Origin: Cerioporus squamosus
Taxonomy: Eukaryota; Basidiomycota; Agaricomycetes; Polyporales; Polyporaceae
Length of the DNA: 64,000 nucleotides
Assembly (NCBI GenBank): GCA_022592435.1
Contig: JABYQS010000005.1
Coordinates: forward strand, 310,001 to 374,000
Reading direction: 5' to 3'
Shown here: positions 36,252 through 48,406 of the stretch, in pieces
Layout: every line of letters begins with the position of its first letter
Position numbering within the stretch: the first letter of the stretch is position 1
The notes under the pieces: generated by a model
Told to the model about the DNA's origin: nothing
Databases searched by the model: none
The model's input: the letters and a program-made list of their open reading frames with translations, nothing else
Made by a program: the position numbers and the translations under genes

Positions 36252-37464
36252 TTACTGCCCCCCCGCTGCCTGCGACATCGCTGCTTGCCCCGCAGCCGTC
36301 GCAGCAAGCCTGGATCGCTTCCGCTCGGCCTCTGGAATATCAAGTCAGCCAATGCCATGCGATGTGAGGAGCTCATTGAGCGCACCGGCTTCCTTCTCGC
36401 GTTCGATCTCTGCAACGATAGCCTCGATCTGCGCCAAATCTAGGCTCTGTATAACCACTTCTTAGTAGACCACATCTGCTGAATGCCCACTACGTACCGT
36501 GATCTTCCCATAGCTCTCCATGACGCTGATCTCAATGTTCTTGGCGCCAGTCTGGACAACCTCGAGCAAGCTCTTCACGGTCAGCTTGATGGTGTCGTCT
36601 CGAGACATGTCATCTTTGTGGTTCTTTTCCAGGAATTCGCGCACAGTCTTCGACGACCGGCCGATGGCGTTTGCCTGGGGCAATGTAGGTATTGAGCAGA
36701 GGTAAGGAGCCTCGGAACCGGACTTGCTCACCTTCCATGCGCTGTAGATACCTCCAGGCTCGGTTTGGTAGAGGCGTGGTCTTGTGTCATGGGGGTCGAA
36801 GCCAACGATCAGAGTAGAAATGCCGAATGGGCGAACGCCTCCCGATTGCGTGTACCGCTGCGGCATGCTCAGAATGGAATCTCCTGCACGAACATAAGGC
36901 TACTCACCTGCTGGATTCCGGCAATGTGTCTCGTAATGTACTCGACTGTCACAGGGTCCTCCACTGTCAAGCGATGGCTCTGGCACTCTATGCGGGCCTT
37001 GTCAATCAGGACACGGCCATCCGCGGTGAGGCCTGTATGACGTTTGGTAAATGTCTACGACTTGCATACGTGGGGATACGCACCGGCGAAGGCAAGGCAA
37101 ATGTGATCGTCCAGCATGGCAACCTTCCGAACGGTACGAGGATCCTGAAGCTGGAGAACAGACTTCTTCTCTACACCGAGCACAACGACGTCCTTCCCGC
37201 GTACACCGACCTGAGGGGATGTCAGAGCTACGCGCGCACACATGACATTTCCATGTACCGCGCAGGTTCCCTTTCGTACGGCCTCCAAGGCATACTCTAC
37301 CTGCGAACCGGATGCGATGAGTTCAGAGCAGGCAGTCTATGCCTCCGCCACAGACCTGGAACAAATGGCCATCCGGCGAGAAGACGGTGAGAGCTGCAGA
37401 CGCGTCAGAAAGCAGGCAGCCATCGTTGGAGGTAGTCCATACCGCGATCGTATGACCTGGACAT
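36252..37464 (-). CDS. PRE6: 20S proteasome subunit alpha4
   Basis: An outer-ring alpha subunit of the 20S proteasome (Pre6 in yeast, PSMA7 in animals). Seven or so exons. Exon 1 encodes MSRSYDR and splices to [13 protein letters not shown], then [12 protein letters not shown], the alpha-subunit signature that forms the gating N-terminal helix. Later segments, [33 protein letters not shown] and [16 protein letters not shown], match alpha4 specifically. The C terminus is [14 protein letters not shown], joined over an intron whose retention would give a false early stop, and ends at 36252. Alpha subunits are non-catalytic. About 265 residues, normal. It is divergent from the ZUP1-like gene across 234 bp. 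Confidence 0.93.
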
Positions 37465-37698
37465 GGTGACAGAGGTTGAGAGTGTAGGGGAGCGTGCAAG
37501 GCGGGAACTCGGTGTTTCTGAGTTCGACGCGCGTCGAGCTTGCGTCGCCCTGTGACGCACGCACGTGATGGCATCACGCCCATACAGACGCGTCTCGGGC
37601 GCCAAGCAACGCATCGCTGCTTAACTCGCGCTCCACACAGGCCGACAAGTCTCGCAGCATCTTGCACCACCTTGTGTAGAGCAATTCCTCGCTTCGAT
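37465..37698. promoter_or_regulatory. Divergent promoter, proteasome alpha4 / ZUP1-like
   Basis: The 234-bp gap between oppositely directed start codons must contain both promoters. The two products both serve ubiquitin-dependent turnover, so co-regulation is plausible. Fungal proteasome genes are often driven by a PACE-type element (GGTGGCAAA in yeast); I do not see an exact copy here. Confidence 0.5.
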
Positions 37699-39712
37699 AT
37701 GGCTACAACCAGTAGCGCACTTACGGATGACGAGATCGAGTTCGTCTCCTATAATGATCCGTATGTCTTCGTATGCGAATGCGAGGGTGGAAGTGGCTGA
37801 CCTTCGTCAAGGAACAAGTTCATCTGTCAGATTTGCTCCCTGGACCTTACTCGAATGACTGCAGAACTGCGCGCTCATCACTACGAAGAGCATCTCTCAG
37901 ATGAGCCCCAAGGTATGTTGTACTCGACGATCTCCTTGTACTTAGTGGACTAAAAGCAATACGATGTCGAGAGCCACAGGAACCACCTTGTCGGGAGGTT
38001 CGAAGGGCGGATACAGGCCACCCGCGACAACATTTTCAGCCAAGTCGCCTTCCAAATCTCCTCGAAAACCCGCTTCCAAGGCGGGATTCAAGTCCCTTTC
38101 ACTCCCGAGCCGCAGCTTGACCGATGAGGAGAAGAATGTATTCTGGCACGCATCTCAGACAATAGAACCACCAGACAACTTCACCCCTGGTAAGCATCGC
38201 TGCACCAGACCTCAAGGCATTTGAATGAAATGCTCGTGAACCTCAGGACTGATCCCTGTGCTCAAGAAAGCACTCACGGGATCCCACGAGCGAGGCCCTA
38301 CCGAACGCGCTTGGCTATGTTTCGAACAGGCGGTACATGTGCGAGGAGAATCTTGGGACCGCTTATGGGGTTGTGGGTGTGTGCGACCCAACGTTTCCTC
38401 GTTTACATGCTGATACTGTTGCCCCCAGGTATCGAAATTATCTCATGGCGTGTGCTGCCCTCATGGACCAACAACGCCAGCCTCTATACTTCCCATTACT
38501 GGATGCCCCAGTACCGCCAGGTATCCGCAACTTCCAGATTCTGATGGAAAGGGCGTGGAGAGATGGTACGTCGATCCCGCCACAAAAGCTCAGTGGCGCT
38601 TACCTGGTAGAGCAGGTTACGACGAGGAAGGTGCCCTGCAACTGAACCGTAAACTGCTGGACACAAACAAATGGATCGGAACAGCAGGTTGGTACTGCCT
38701 TTTCCTGGAAATTTGTTATGTGTTCATTAGCTCCACAGACTTATATGTGGCTTTCACATATCGCGGTATCCCGTGAGTCGAGGTCTCTCATCTTCGGACT
38801 TCCTGCCAAATATGACCGAATTCTTGCAGGGCACAACTGGTTGACTTCGAGTTGACTTATGGTGCGTTTTGAGCTCAAATATAGTTAAGCCGCAGATTGA
38901 CACTATCCTCAGGTGTCGACCCGCTTCTCCAATGGATCCTGAACTACTTCTCCGGTGGCGACCCTCAGCCTAAAGGCACGACGGTTGGAGACGCTTTGCG
39001 AGGGGCGCGCGCAGTCATTGTCACCGACAAGCTTCCTATCATTCTGCAGCATGATGGTCATTCAAGGACGATAGTAGGATGTGAGCGAGTTAAGGGTGGA
39101 GGCTTGAATCTCCTGACCTTTGATCCAGCAAAGTGAGTGTCTCTGCGGTGTCGCCGGTTGCTATCAGTCGAACTGACGCGGGAATGTAGGCGTATACCCT
39201 CAGATATCCGGCGAGCTGGTATGCAGCACCACAACCCAGCGCGGGCAAGCAATTTCTCGAGCCCATCTAAATCGGCCAAGGTGCTCCACCACGTCTTGCA
39301 CCCGGTCGATACCATCAAGTCGCACAAGCGCAAGTCTCCCGATGCACATGCTGGACCGTCTAAGCGCAAACGCACAGGGCTTGAACCGGGCGACGAAGAT
39401 GTCATCGTCATCACAGACGACGACGAGGAGCCAGCTCGGCGACCTGCAGGAGGTTCCGCCACACCCCAGCGTAACGAACCCGACGTTCTGAACCCTACCG
39501 ACGTGCTTAAGGTGTTCCGAATCGACGGGAAGTCGCTGAAGTAAGTCTACTACTGGCCTGTCCTCAGTGCCTGCATGAGGATGCTGAGACTATTGCGCAA
39601 CACGTGTAGGAAAAAGAAGAAATACCAGATCTTGTATTTCCCTCTAGAGGCGCCCCTATCCGAGGCGGAGAAACGCAACAGACGAGTAGTCACAAGCTTG
39701 AAGGTCTGCTAA
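37699..39712 (+). CDS. ZUP1: C78-family cysteine peptidase, ZUP1/ZUFSP-like
   Basis: A peptidase of the UFSP/ZUP1 family; the animal and fission yeast members cleave K63-linked ubiquitin chains and act in genome maintenance. The N terminus has a zinc finger (FICQICSLDLTR then AHHYEEHL), suited to ubiquitin binding. After a Ser/Lys-rich linker (SPSKSPRKPASK) comes the papain-like core: WDRLWGCGYRNYLM, whose Cys is the nucleophile, and LPIILQHDGHSRTIVG, which carries the catalytic His with a neighbouring Asp. An intron splits the nucleophile motif between WGCG and YRN. The C-terminal region is Lys-rich with an acidic stretch and ends SLKVC. Around ten exons, about 480 residues. It shares a promoter region with proteasome alpha4. 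Confidence 0.82.
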
Positions 39713-39998
39713 TCTACTAGGGTCGGACTGATGCATGGCGATCAGCAAGGAACATCTCTGTAGACCGTATACCCTATCACATTAGAAATTTCTTGCCGTC
39801 GGTGGAGAGACTCTTCGGACACACATACACACACGTCTTGCATCGTCACTAGTTTTGGTAGTAATGACATAGTTGTTCATGAGGGAATTGATACTGCTAC
39901 AAGGTCCAGGGCACAAATGGAAGAACTACACAGCAAGAGACAGCATAGAGTAGACACAGACGAGAGAGGGAGAGCACGCGAGTCTGCAGTTTCGACTT

Positions 39999-41506
39999 CT
40001 ACGCTGAAGCCATAACCACGTCCGCGGGGCCTTCAGAGTCGACAGCCATGGGTTCTGGAGGAGCCGGCATACCGGACAAGGGCGCGATATCTAATCCCGC
40101 AACAGCAAACCGCAGCGCCCGCTCCCAGGCCTGGTCAACCTGGTACCCGCCGGCACGCATAATGCCCTCCCTGTCGCGGCGCACAGCCTCGCTGACCGGG
40201 TCGTGGTACGTCTCGCGCATCTTGAACATGTCATCGTAGGCGTAGTAGTTGTCCTGCAGCGGTACGTGGGGGACATCCGGCACCACCGTACTCTGCGAGG
40301 CACGAGTACGCAGCAGGCGGGCGTTGCTTTGGTTGAACGAGGTGGATGAGGATGACGCGGCACGCGCTGACGCACGGCGCTGCGCCTCCATGCGAGACTT
40401 TGCGACGAGGCGTGCAGCGTCCTTGTCCGAAGTCTCGAGCTTGTCGATGATCGCCTGCTTGCCCTTCTCCCGCTCTTCGCGCTCTTCCTCCTCGATGCGA
40501 CGGAGCTCCTGGGCACGGAGCTCGCGCTCTTGCCTTTCCATCTCTTCCTGTTCCTGGAGATAGCGCTGGTACTCCTCCTCGCGTTTCTTGTTGAGCTCGA
40601 TGAGCGCAGCATTCTCTTGGCGGTAGCGAGCTATTTTCGCTTCGGTCTCAGCAACATCGATGTCATTTATGAGGTTGAATGCTGTCGTGTTTGTGAGCGG
40701 CAGCATGAGTGAGGAAGAGAGCACAGGACATACCGATTTCTTCCACCTCTTCTAGATAGTCATTGTAAGACCGCAGGTCTGGAAAGTCTTCCCGCCGCTT
40801 GTTGAACCTATGAGACAGTTAGCCTCCGAGTTATGATGCACTAGTAGGCGGATCCTGAGCGGACGCGAGGTCGGTATAGCGTACCAGACCAGTATGAAAT
40901 GCTGGCTCCTGCACCCACCACTCCAGCTCGTGGAGCTTATTGGCCGCAGCGTATTTCGGCTATGAATCAAGAGGACGGGGACAGTATCGCACTTACTCTT
41001 TGGCTAACCTTCGCCGAATTGCAACCTCCTTCTCAACCGTCAGATCCTCAAACGTTTGTGGTGTGTATCCCAGCCTGCGTTGAGTGACACCGCAGCCGCG
41101 GGTGGGGCAAGGTGCAGGTCCGGTAGCGTAAACGTGGTCTATGCATCCTTCACATCTACCAATAGTTGAGCGAGCTGTGTTGCTCTAATGAAAGAGTACA
41201 TACAGTTTGTGGTAGCAGCTGCTCACGAGGAGACGGAGACCGGGCTTGAGGTATCTGTCTGAGTCGCACACGGGACATTTCTCCTCCATATTCTACAGGT
41301 AGAGATGAGACAAGTGCCATAGTTGTACACGCACTCAAACGTACAATGTATTCAGTCGTCCGTCCAGATGGATCCTTCACCCCTCCTGCGAATATGGTCA
41401 TGGAGGTACTCGGTAATTGTGGTGTGCTTGTGCGAGTGCTGGCGGAAGTCGACGGCCCCGACTTGCGTATGGTCGTGCCTCTGAGCCAGCTGTTTCTTTG
41501 AGCCAT
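39999..41506 (-). CDS. TFB3: TFIIH/CAK assembly factor Tfb3 (MAT1)
   Basis: The RING subunit that links the CDK-activating kinase to core TFIIH, acting in transcription initiation and nucleotide excision repair in the nucleus. From 41506: a Ser/Thr-rich N terminus, then the C3HC4 RING (EEKCPVCDSD, SSCYHKLCEGC, CPTRGCG), then RRLGYTPQTFEDLTVEKEVAIRRRL, which is diagnostic of the family. The middle is a long charged coiled coil (ARYRQENAALIELNKKREEE) and the tail contains AWERALRFAVAGLD before ending VVMASA. About 370 residues, in the usual range. Five or so introns; one falls between YHKL and CEGC inside the RING. Divergent from the dioxygenase gene at 42091. Confidence 0.92.
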
Positions 41507-42090
41507 GTCCGCAGTAGTGGCGTGGATGTGTAGTGTGAGTATGCAGGAGAACAGCCGTCGCGAGTTGGTGGTGCCAGGCGAGAGTACAAGAGAGCTACAG
41601 CCTGGCTGTAGTGGTGGCTGAGGAATTAGTAAGCGCTCGTAGGGTATTGTACCGCCCGGGCCGCCATGCCGAACAGGGCGTGGGAACCTGGTGCCACGAT
41701 GTAAGTCAGCTTAGCAGACCCTGCCCAAGTTTCCAAGGTTCCCGTCCATCTCGATTTCTCCTGGTGCGCGAGCTCGCGCAGCGTATCATACTACGCCTCA
41801 CGTCGGAAATGACACTGCTTGAACGCTTCTTGTCAGCCTGGCCAGCGTCACAGTCAGCCGAGTAAGCACAATGGCGTAAGCCACAACCGGTCGTATATAG
41901 ACGGCCGTCTAGTACTTGCCTCGAAGTCCACGAAATCTCAGCCTTCAGCGTTTGGTTGCAACCTCCATCTCTCATCGTGGCTTCTCTCAGACCTCTGGTT
42001 CTATTTGCGCTCTCCATCCTTTCAGCGGCCATCGTGTTTCACTTCAAGAGCTATCTGCCCCGCGTCCTCGCGCCAGTCTCGTTTTCCACC
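41507..42090. promoter_or_regulatory. Divergent promoter, TFB3 / extradiol dioxygenase
   Basis: A 584-bp gap between oppositely directed start codons. The frame of the dioxygenase stays open upstream from about 41956 without an ATG and encodes a hydrophobic stretch (LFALSILSAAIVFHF). This could indicate a non-ATG or spliced membrane-targeted form, but the ATG at 42091 is the supported start. Confidence 0.45.
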
Positions 42091-43305
42091 ATGTCTACGT
42101 CCAACGGAACCAGGCCGTCACTTCCGAAGACTCAGGAAGAGTGGCGCAAAGCTCTAGATGACCTGCCTGCTAGAACCGACAAGATCCCCGCATTCTTCTT
42201 TGGACACGGGTCGCCTATGCTGGCCTTCCCAGAGAAGGATGCAGGTGCACGGGGAATGGGTGAAATCTGGAAGGCCATGGGCCCAACCGGACCTCTGGGG
42301 ACCTTCTTGAAGGACTTCGGTCCTGCGCTGCTCAAGAAATATAACCCGAAGGGCATTGTGGTGTTCAGCGCCCACTGGGAAACCCAAGGGGAGCGTCTCG
42401 GTATGTCTTCACATGAACCTCGCGGCGCTTCTCCGGTAGATTGAACTCTGACTGGGCCGCTCCGCGCAGTGACGGACTACGGGGACGAGAACCCCCTTCT
42501 GATGGACTACTTTGGCTTCCAGCCCGAACTATACCAGCTCAAGTTCAAGTCGCGCGGCGATTCCGCCTTGTCGCAGCGTGTCGTGCAGCTGTTCAAGGAA
42601 GTAAGTAAGCTCTGCCATCTATCATCATCAATACAGGATCGTCGTGGTTCTAATGCATCGCTCAGGCCGGCTACCTGGCGCGTACAACCTCTAAGCTCGA
42701 GGCGCGGGGAGCCGACGGACGAGGGTTCAGCGGCCCGGGGCTCGACCATGGTGTCTTCGTTCCCTTCCGTCTTATGTTCGGCGAAGAGTTCACGGACGTC
42801 CCCATCGTTGAAGTGTCGATGGACTCGAGCTTGGATCCCCTGAAAGAGTGGGCTATAGGAGAGGCTGTAGCACCGCTCAGGTGAATAGACAGATAACCGC
42901 CTTGATGCTTACCGCTGACACTTATCTCCGACGTAGACGGGAAGGTATCCTTGTCCTCGCGGGCGGTCTTCTGGTACACAACCTCCGGGACATGTCGTCG
43001 TTCTCGGAAGCACTCGCCAGCAGTGTGGTAAAGGAGTTCAATCAGGCTATATTGGACGCGGTTACTGTGGCAGACGTACGTCCTTCTGCAGTTCTATCGA
43101 GCAGTCCGCTGATCCGCGACAACAGCCCGCCTCGAGGAAAGAAGCGATGGTGAATCTTGTGAAACACCGCGGATTCCGCTCGGCGCATCCGCGTGCAGAC
43201 CACTTCGTTCCCCTCTACATCGGCGCAGGTGCGGGCGGGGCGGATGCGGATGTCAAGGTTATATCTGCAATCTACGGTGCTTCCACCTTCGCCTTCGATC
43301 CGTGA
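42091..43305 (+). CDS. LigB/DODA-type extradiol ring-cleavage dioxygenase
   Basis: A non-haem Fe(II) or zinc-site dioxygenase of the DODA/LigB family, which opens catechol-type rings; plant and bacterial relatives include 4,5-DOPA dioxygenase. The exons join to read AFFFGHGSPMLAF with the first metal His, VVFSAHWETQGE with the second, GLDHGVFVPFRLMF with a further active-site His, VLAGGLLVHNLRDM, and RADHFVPLYIGAGAGG near the C terminus. The start is the first in-frame ATG, MSTSNGTRPSLPKT. About 310 residues, typical. Four or five short introns, the first after GERL. No signal peptide with this start. The natural substrate cannot be read from the sequence. It is the only plus-strand metabolic enzyme between TFB3 and the PKA gene. 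Confidence 0.88.
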
Positions 43306-44414
43306 TGCTTGGTCATCTGTATCTATCTTGTCCTAGTCAAACGTGTACAGTAAGACCCACGATATCACGAACGCTGGAACTGAGACGTGACCATGAGCCG
43401 CCAAACTTCCAGGGTATGTCCTCTCCTAGACCGACCACAATTGCCTTACCTTGAGTACGAAGCCAACGGACCATCCTGGTGCATTCAGAGAAGTCACGCT
43501 GTAGCTCATTCCGTGAGCCAGATTGTAGTTGACACATGGACGACGAACGTCCCTTCTTGTCATAAGATAACGCTCTTCGCTTGTTTACACAACCCAAAAA
43601 CAGGTGAGATCGTCAAACTAAGTTCTACCGATACCAAGTGATAGAGCTTCGTCCGTTGCATCTCTGCCCTCATGACTCATTCAGCCGTCCCCCGATGTTA
43701 GCTGCTTCGCGACATATCTGGTACTGGCGTTTCGACGACCAATATGTTCATATTGGCTCCCGTGCGCACCCGGTGAGCGTTGATATAGTGAGCGCGGCGC
43801 TGGGACAGTGGGACTCACGCGCACGGTCATTAGCCTCGGCGACCTACCGTTACGAAATGACGAGCCCAATCTCCGAGCCGGCGGCGCAGACCAGCAAGCG
43901 CCGGGAGGTTCACTGGTTCGATCGAGCACGTGGGCTCGGGACCACGTGGCATCCGAGGATGTGAGATGATCGAGTCGGAGGTTCAGGCTGCTCCTTACCT
44001 CGCAAGTTGCTACCCAGCCTGCCTCGACCTCTGTATTCTAACACCCAGCCATAGCCTCGCGCAGAGCGCAGCGCTCCTCCAGCGGTGAACGAAGGTTAGC
44101 ATCGTCTCCGCCATCTGCGTATAGCCTGCATCATAACCCCGCGCTGGACCTCATCATAGCCCTTCGATCCCATCGCTGCTGAGTGGACTCGTCAAGGCTT
44201 CGCAGTCGCAAATTTCAGTCCTTCAAATCCAGATTCGCATGTATTGAGCAACACGTTGTAGCCTTGTCCATTCATCCCCTCTAATTATCGTCAGGGTGAG
44301 TGGCCGTTGCCCTGCACGTGTTGTGCGGAGATTCGTCTTCCGCCGGACTGACAGCCCCTTGTCGCAGCCGCCAGATCGTACCGGCGAGCAGGCGTTTACC
44401 GCATATCTTCATTA
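43306..44414. other. Intergenic stretch, 1.1 kb
   Basis: Two plus-strand open frames (43387-43641 and 43638-43964) overlap end to start, but neither has a recognisable motif and they do not splice together convincingly. The right end must contain the promoter of the PKA-type kinase. I cannot support a gene here. Confidence 0.45.
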
Positions 44415-45941
44415 ATGGCTTCCAGAAGTATGGAGCACCCCGTATATCCCGCTTTTCGCTCGACCTCCCTTCCCAGCCACACTGCACTTACCCTCTCCAC
44501 CACCCCCGACTCCACCATCTTTCGCCGCGACTCCGATTGCATGCTTAGCGACGGACCCATAACCCCGCCACTGTCCCCGGAACGGAGCGACGACGGCGAC
44601 GCTGCCATCATTGTCGATTCAGAGCCGCGCTACAGCGGCCCCGGGGGTCAAGTCCAACCATCTGTTCCTCAAGCACACCTTAGAGAGAGGGGTTCGAGAC
44701 AAGGGAGGCGTAGCCATCAGCAAGACATCATGGACGTGGACGTCCGCGCGCCGACCAGCTCACCGCGGCCGCCCCAGCGGCACCTTGAGGACGAGCAGTC
44801 GCATTTGGAAAAGGGATCACTCAAGCTGACGGACTTCGAGGTGAAAGGCACATTAGGTGAGTGCCCCTTGTGCCTTAGCTCGCGAACGGTTTATTAACTA
44901 TATGAGCCGTAGGTACGGGTACCTTCGGTCGTGTGCTGCTAGTGCGGCTACGCGGTTCGTCTTCCCAGAGCACCTCGAATTGCTTCGCACTCAAGGTGCT
45001 GCGCAAGACGGAAATTGTTCGTCTCCGACAGGTCGAACACGTTAACGCAGAACGATACATCCTCTCCCGGGTCCGCCACCCCTTCATTGTCGATCTCTAC
45101 GCGACGTTCCAGGACAGCCTGAACGTCTACATGCTCATGTCCTACGTCCCGGGCGGAGAGCTATTCACTCACCTTCGCCGCGCAAAACGGTTTACTGCCG
45201 ATGTCACTCGTTTCTACCTGGCCACTATCATCCTCGCGCTGAAGTACCTCCACTCCTTCAACATCATCTACCGTGACTTGAAGCCTGAAAACCTGCTCTT
45301 GGATTCCCGCGGCTACCTCCGTCTCACGGACTTCGGCTTCGCCAAAATTGTAGATGATCGTACGTGGACGTTGTGCGGAACGCCGGAGTACCTCGCACCA
45401 GAGATCATCCAGTCGGACGGGCACGGCAAGGCAGCTGATTGGTGGGCTTGCGGCATCCTCTGCTATGAGATGCTGGTGGGCTACCCGCCGTTCTTCGACG
45501 AGACCGCGTACGGGATCTACGAGAAGATTCTCAAGGGAAAGGTCTACTGGCCAAACCAGGTAGACCCGCTGTCGAAAGACATCATCAAGGCATTTTTGCA
45601 TCCTGACCGTAGCAAGCGGTTAGGCAATCTGATAGGAGGCTCGCAAGACGTGCTTGACCATCCTTGGTTCCGAGGCGTTGACTGGGACGCGCTGGAGCGG
45701 CGCGAGATCAGGGTATGTACTTCGCCGTGCTGGTCCGTCAATCGGTCGTGTCCATGCTCACTTCTTTGTCGATATTCAGGCACCCATAATCCCTCACGTT
45801 GCGACCGTCGATGACACGCGGAATTTCTCGCACCTCCCGCTTCCTCCTGCGGAGGAAATCCCTGGCCTCATCCGGGAAGAGCGTCCGCCATCGATCCAAC
45901 AGCGGTTCGATTCGGTCGCTTACCAATTTCTGGAGTTCTAG
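44415..45941 (+). CDS. cAMP-dependent protein kinase catalytic subunit-like
   Basis: Ser/Thr kinase of the AGC group, closest to PKA catalytic subunits, which respond to cAMP through a regulatory subunit. A Ser/Pro-rich N-terminal extension of about 140 residues precedes the kinase domain. The domain is complete: GTGTFGRV (Gly loop, restored by an intron inside it), FALKVL with the ATP-binding Lys, HVNAERYIL, YRDLKPENLLLD, DFGFAK, and WTLCGTPEYLAPE with the activation-loop Thr. The C-terminal tail has FSHLPLPPAEEI and terminates at FLEF, the short hydrophobic motif at the extreme C terminus that is characteristic of PKA. Only two introns are needed. The start at 44415 gives MASRSMEHP; there is another in-frame Met five residues on. 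About 450 residues. Confidence 0.9.
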
Positions 45942-46743
45942 TCTCGCGCTCGCCCTCGGTGACGGTTGCTCAGGTGGCATCCGAAGCTCGGCGCTGTATG
46001 AGGCGACCGCCTGCTAACCTCCGGCACGGTCTTGGGGTGCCCTCTACCCGTGCCGTACGGACGGCTGTTCCGAACAGTTGAACGGCCGTCCTCTCCTACT
46101 CATCCTTACTCTCCATTCGTTCGTTTTCACCGTCTCCTTCTGGGTCTCTTGTCGTATCGCTATACTATTCGCCTCCCATGTCTGGAGCCGGACCGTCTGC
46201 TACATACATTGTCTCGTCGTGAGTCATACCCTTGCTCCCGAGTTGTATCACGTTCATTCCCTCGGTCTCGTTCCTCCCGCCACTACCGCCACTCCTGTAT
46301 GATTCTACTACCTCGAGGTCGATCAGACCGCCACTTACTACACATGCGCTGTCTGTCGCTCCCACGCTCGCTATCGTTACGGTTTTCGCGCCCTCGCTGT
46401 CCATAATTTGTGTATATTGCTCACTCTCCCCCGCGTTCCCCGTTCTGGCATAGCTCTCCCCGGTACTGTATCCAGGTTTAGTGCTGTATTTTATATTGAT
46501 TTGGCCCACGTTGTGCAGTCGGCACTGTCGCCGCGCTCAGCCACATTACGGCAACCATCCACAATTTGCTGCCACCGAGGACTTGCCGAGGAGGTGGTTG
46601 GTATATGGGCGCTTCTCCCCGCCGTGCACTGCGATTGGATCTCGATCTGCAACTTCGCGGTCCAAAAATCTTGTGCCTTCGGCGTCTGCGTTGCCTCACT
46701 GAGCCTGACCTCGAGTACACACCGCTCTCACTCTTCCTGAACC
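45942..46743. other. Intergenic region upstream of SSF1/PPAN
   Basis: Eight hundred bases between two plus-strand genes, rich in pyrimidine runs (tcctactcatcc, ctccctcg types) on the plus strand, as in many basidiomycete promoters and 5' UTRs. Open frames are short and unsupported. Confidence 0.45.
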
Positions 46744-48265
46744 ATGGCTCGCCGACGAAAGAACCGCACGCATCTCAAGGGAGGCGTCGCATCAGCCCCA
46801 GGGACGGCAGAAGGCGTCCCGAAGTCGTTCGTCATCAAGCATGGCCAGGTCGGACACTCGCTCACGCAGCTCGTGCGGGACGTGCGCAAAGTCATGGAGC
46901 CAAACACTGCTAGCAGGCTAAGGGTCAGTTTTCCACGCTCGGTCAGCCAGGCTACAATGAACTGACTGAGGTGCAAGTGAAGGAACGTACAAGGAACAAG
47001 CTGAAGGACTTCTTGACCATGGCACCTGCACTTGGGGTCACGCACTTGCTCGCGTTCACGCTCACGGACGTCGCGCCTTCAATGCGGATCGTCAGGTTGT
47101 CTGCTGGCCCGACGCTCAGTTTCAGGGTGGAGAGGTATAGTTTGGTGAAGGACATCATCAACTCCTCGCGGAGAGCCCGGAGCATGAGCACGGTGGAATA
47201 CCTCACCCCGCCCTTGGTGCGTCTAACCATGCTTTTCATTCCTCTACTACGTGCTCATGTACTTCCAGCTTGTACTCGCTTCCTTCCCCCCTCCCGGGCC
47301 AACAACCCCGCCCCACCTCACGCTCATGATGAAGACCTTCCAGTCCCTCTTCCCTCCGCTCTCCCCCCACACGCTCTCCCTCTCTTCTGCACGCCGCGTT
47401 GTCCTCATCTCCTACAACGCGGAGCACGGCACCGTGGACTTCCGCCACTACCTCATCACCGTCAAGCCGTACGGCGTCTCCAAGCGCATCCGGCGCATCC
47501 TCGAAGGCGCGACTGCAAAGAGCACCTCGCACTCACAGACGGGCATGCTCGACCTCGGGAACGAGAAGGACGTCGCGGACTTTCTTCTGAGACGGAAGGG
47601 CGAGCCCGGACCATCTAGCGATGGGTACGAGAGCGCGGCGTCGTCGGCATCTAGCGTGGCGGGTGACGATGGGGATGCGGTGGACCTCGCGGATGACTAT
47701 GTCGGACGGAATAACAAGAAGGGGCAGAAGCGGGCGGTCAGGCTGGACGAGATTGGGCCGAGGATGGAGCTCAGGTTGATCAAGGTCGTGGAAGGTCTTC
47801 CCGGCAAGGAGGGTGGAGTGCTCTATCACGAACTCGGTGAGTTTAGGCCTGCTGCACTTGTGGGAGTTGACTTTGACAGCTTGGTTACAGTCAAGAAGAC
47901 GAAGGCAGAGGTCAAAGCACAGAAGGCGGAGCACGCGGCAAAGGAGAAGCTGCGGAAACAGAGGAGAAGAGCAGGAGAGGAACGTGCAGAGGAAAAAGGC
48001 TGAGCAAGAGGCCAAGACAGGCAAGGGCAAAGCTGGTGAAGATGAAGACGGCGAGGAAGACGAGGAGGAGGGAGGGGATATTGAGGACTCCGAGATGGAG
48101 GAGGATCATGATGGCGAAGGTGAAGGCGACGGTGATGAAGGGGGATGGGATGATGATGAGGAAATCAGCGAAGTGGAAGAGTCGGGGGACGAAGGGAGCG
48201 ACGACGAGAGCGACGAGGAGGTACGACCTCCACCGAAGAAGCTGAAGACCCGCAGCAAGCGGTGA
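46744..48265 (+). CDS. SSF1: Brix-domain ribosome biogenesis protein Ssf1/PPAN
   Basis: Nucleolar factor needed for 27S pre-rRNA processing and 60S subunit assembly. The start MARRRKNRTHLKG is the standard family N terminus. The Brix domain follows: PKSFVIKHGQVGHSL, LVRDVRKVMEPNTA, LTDVAPSMRIVRLSAGPTL and, after an intron, RRVVLISYNAEHGTVDFRHY, ending with GPRMELRLIKVVEGL. The C-terminal third is strongly Lys-rich, then a long Asp/Glu run (about 48040-48220), then a basic end LKTRSKR, typical of nucleolar proteins. Four exons or more with short introns; about 440 residues. No damage seen. Convergent with the haem lyase gene 140 bp downstream. Confidence 0.92.
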
Positions 48266-48406
48266 TGTACCTGTCTACGCATTTTGGTTATCATATTCTG
48301 CGATGTTCGTGTAGCTGCACTCCTCAGGCCACAGGCGCGGTTGAAGTGGGACGAGCATTATTCTGTTGTACAGTAAGGCATAAGGTAGGTGGCAAACATC
48401 CGTGCT

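Noticed and set aside
43387..43964. Two end-to-start overlapping open frames as a possible gene
   Set aside because: Neither has a recognisable motif, and no splice sites join them in phase.
45901..45920. B-box-like ggttcgattc, considered as a tRNA hint
   Set aside because: It lies in the coding end of the PKA gene and no A-box or cloverleaf surrounds it.
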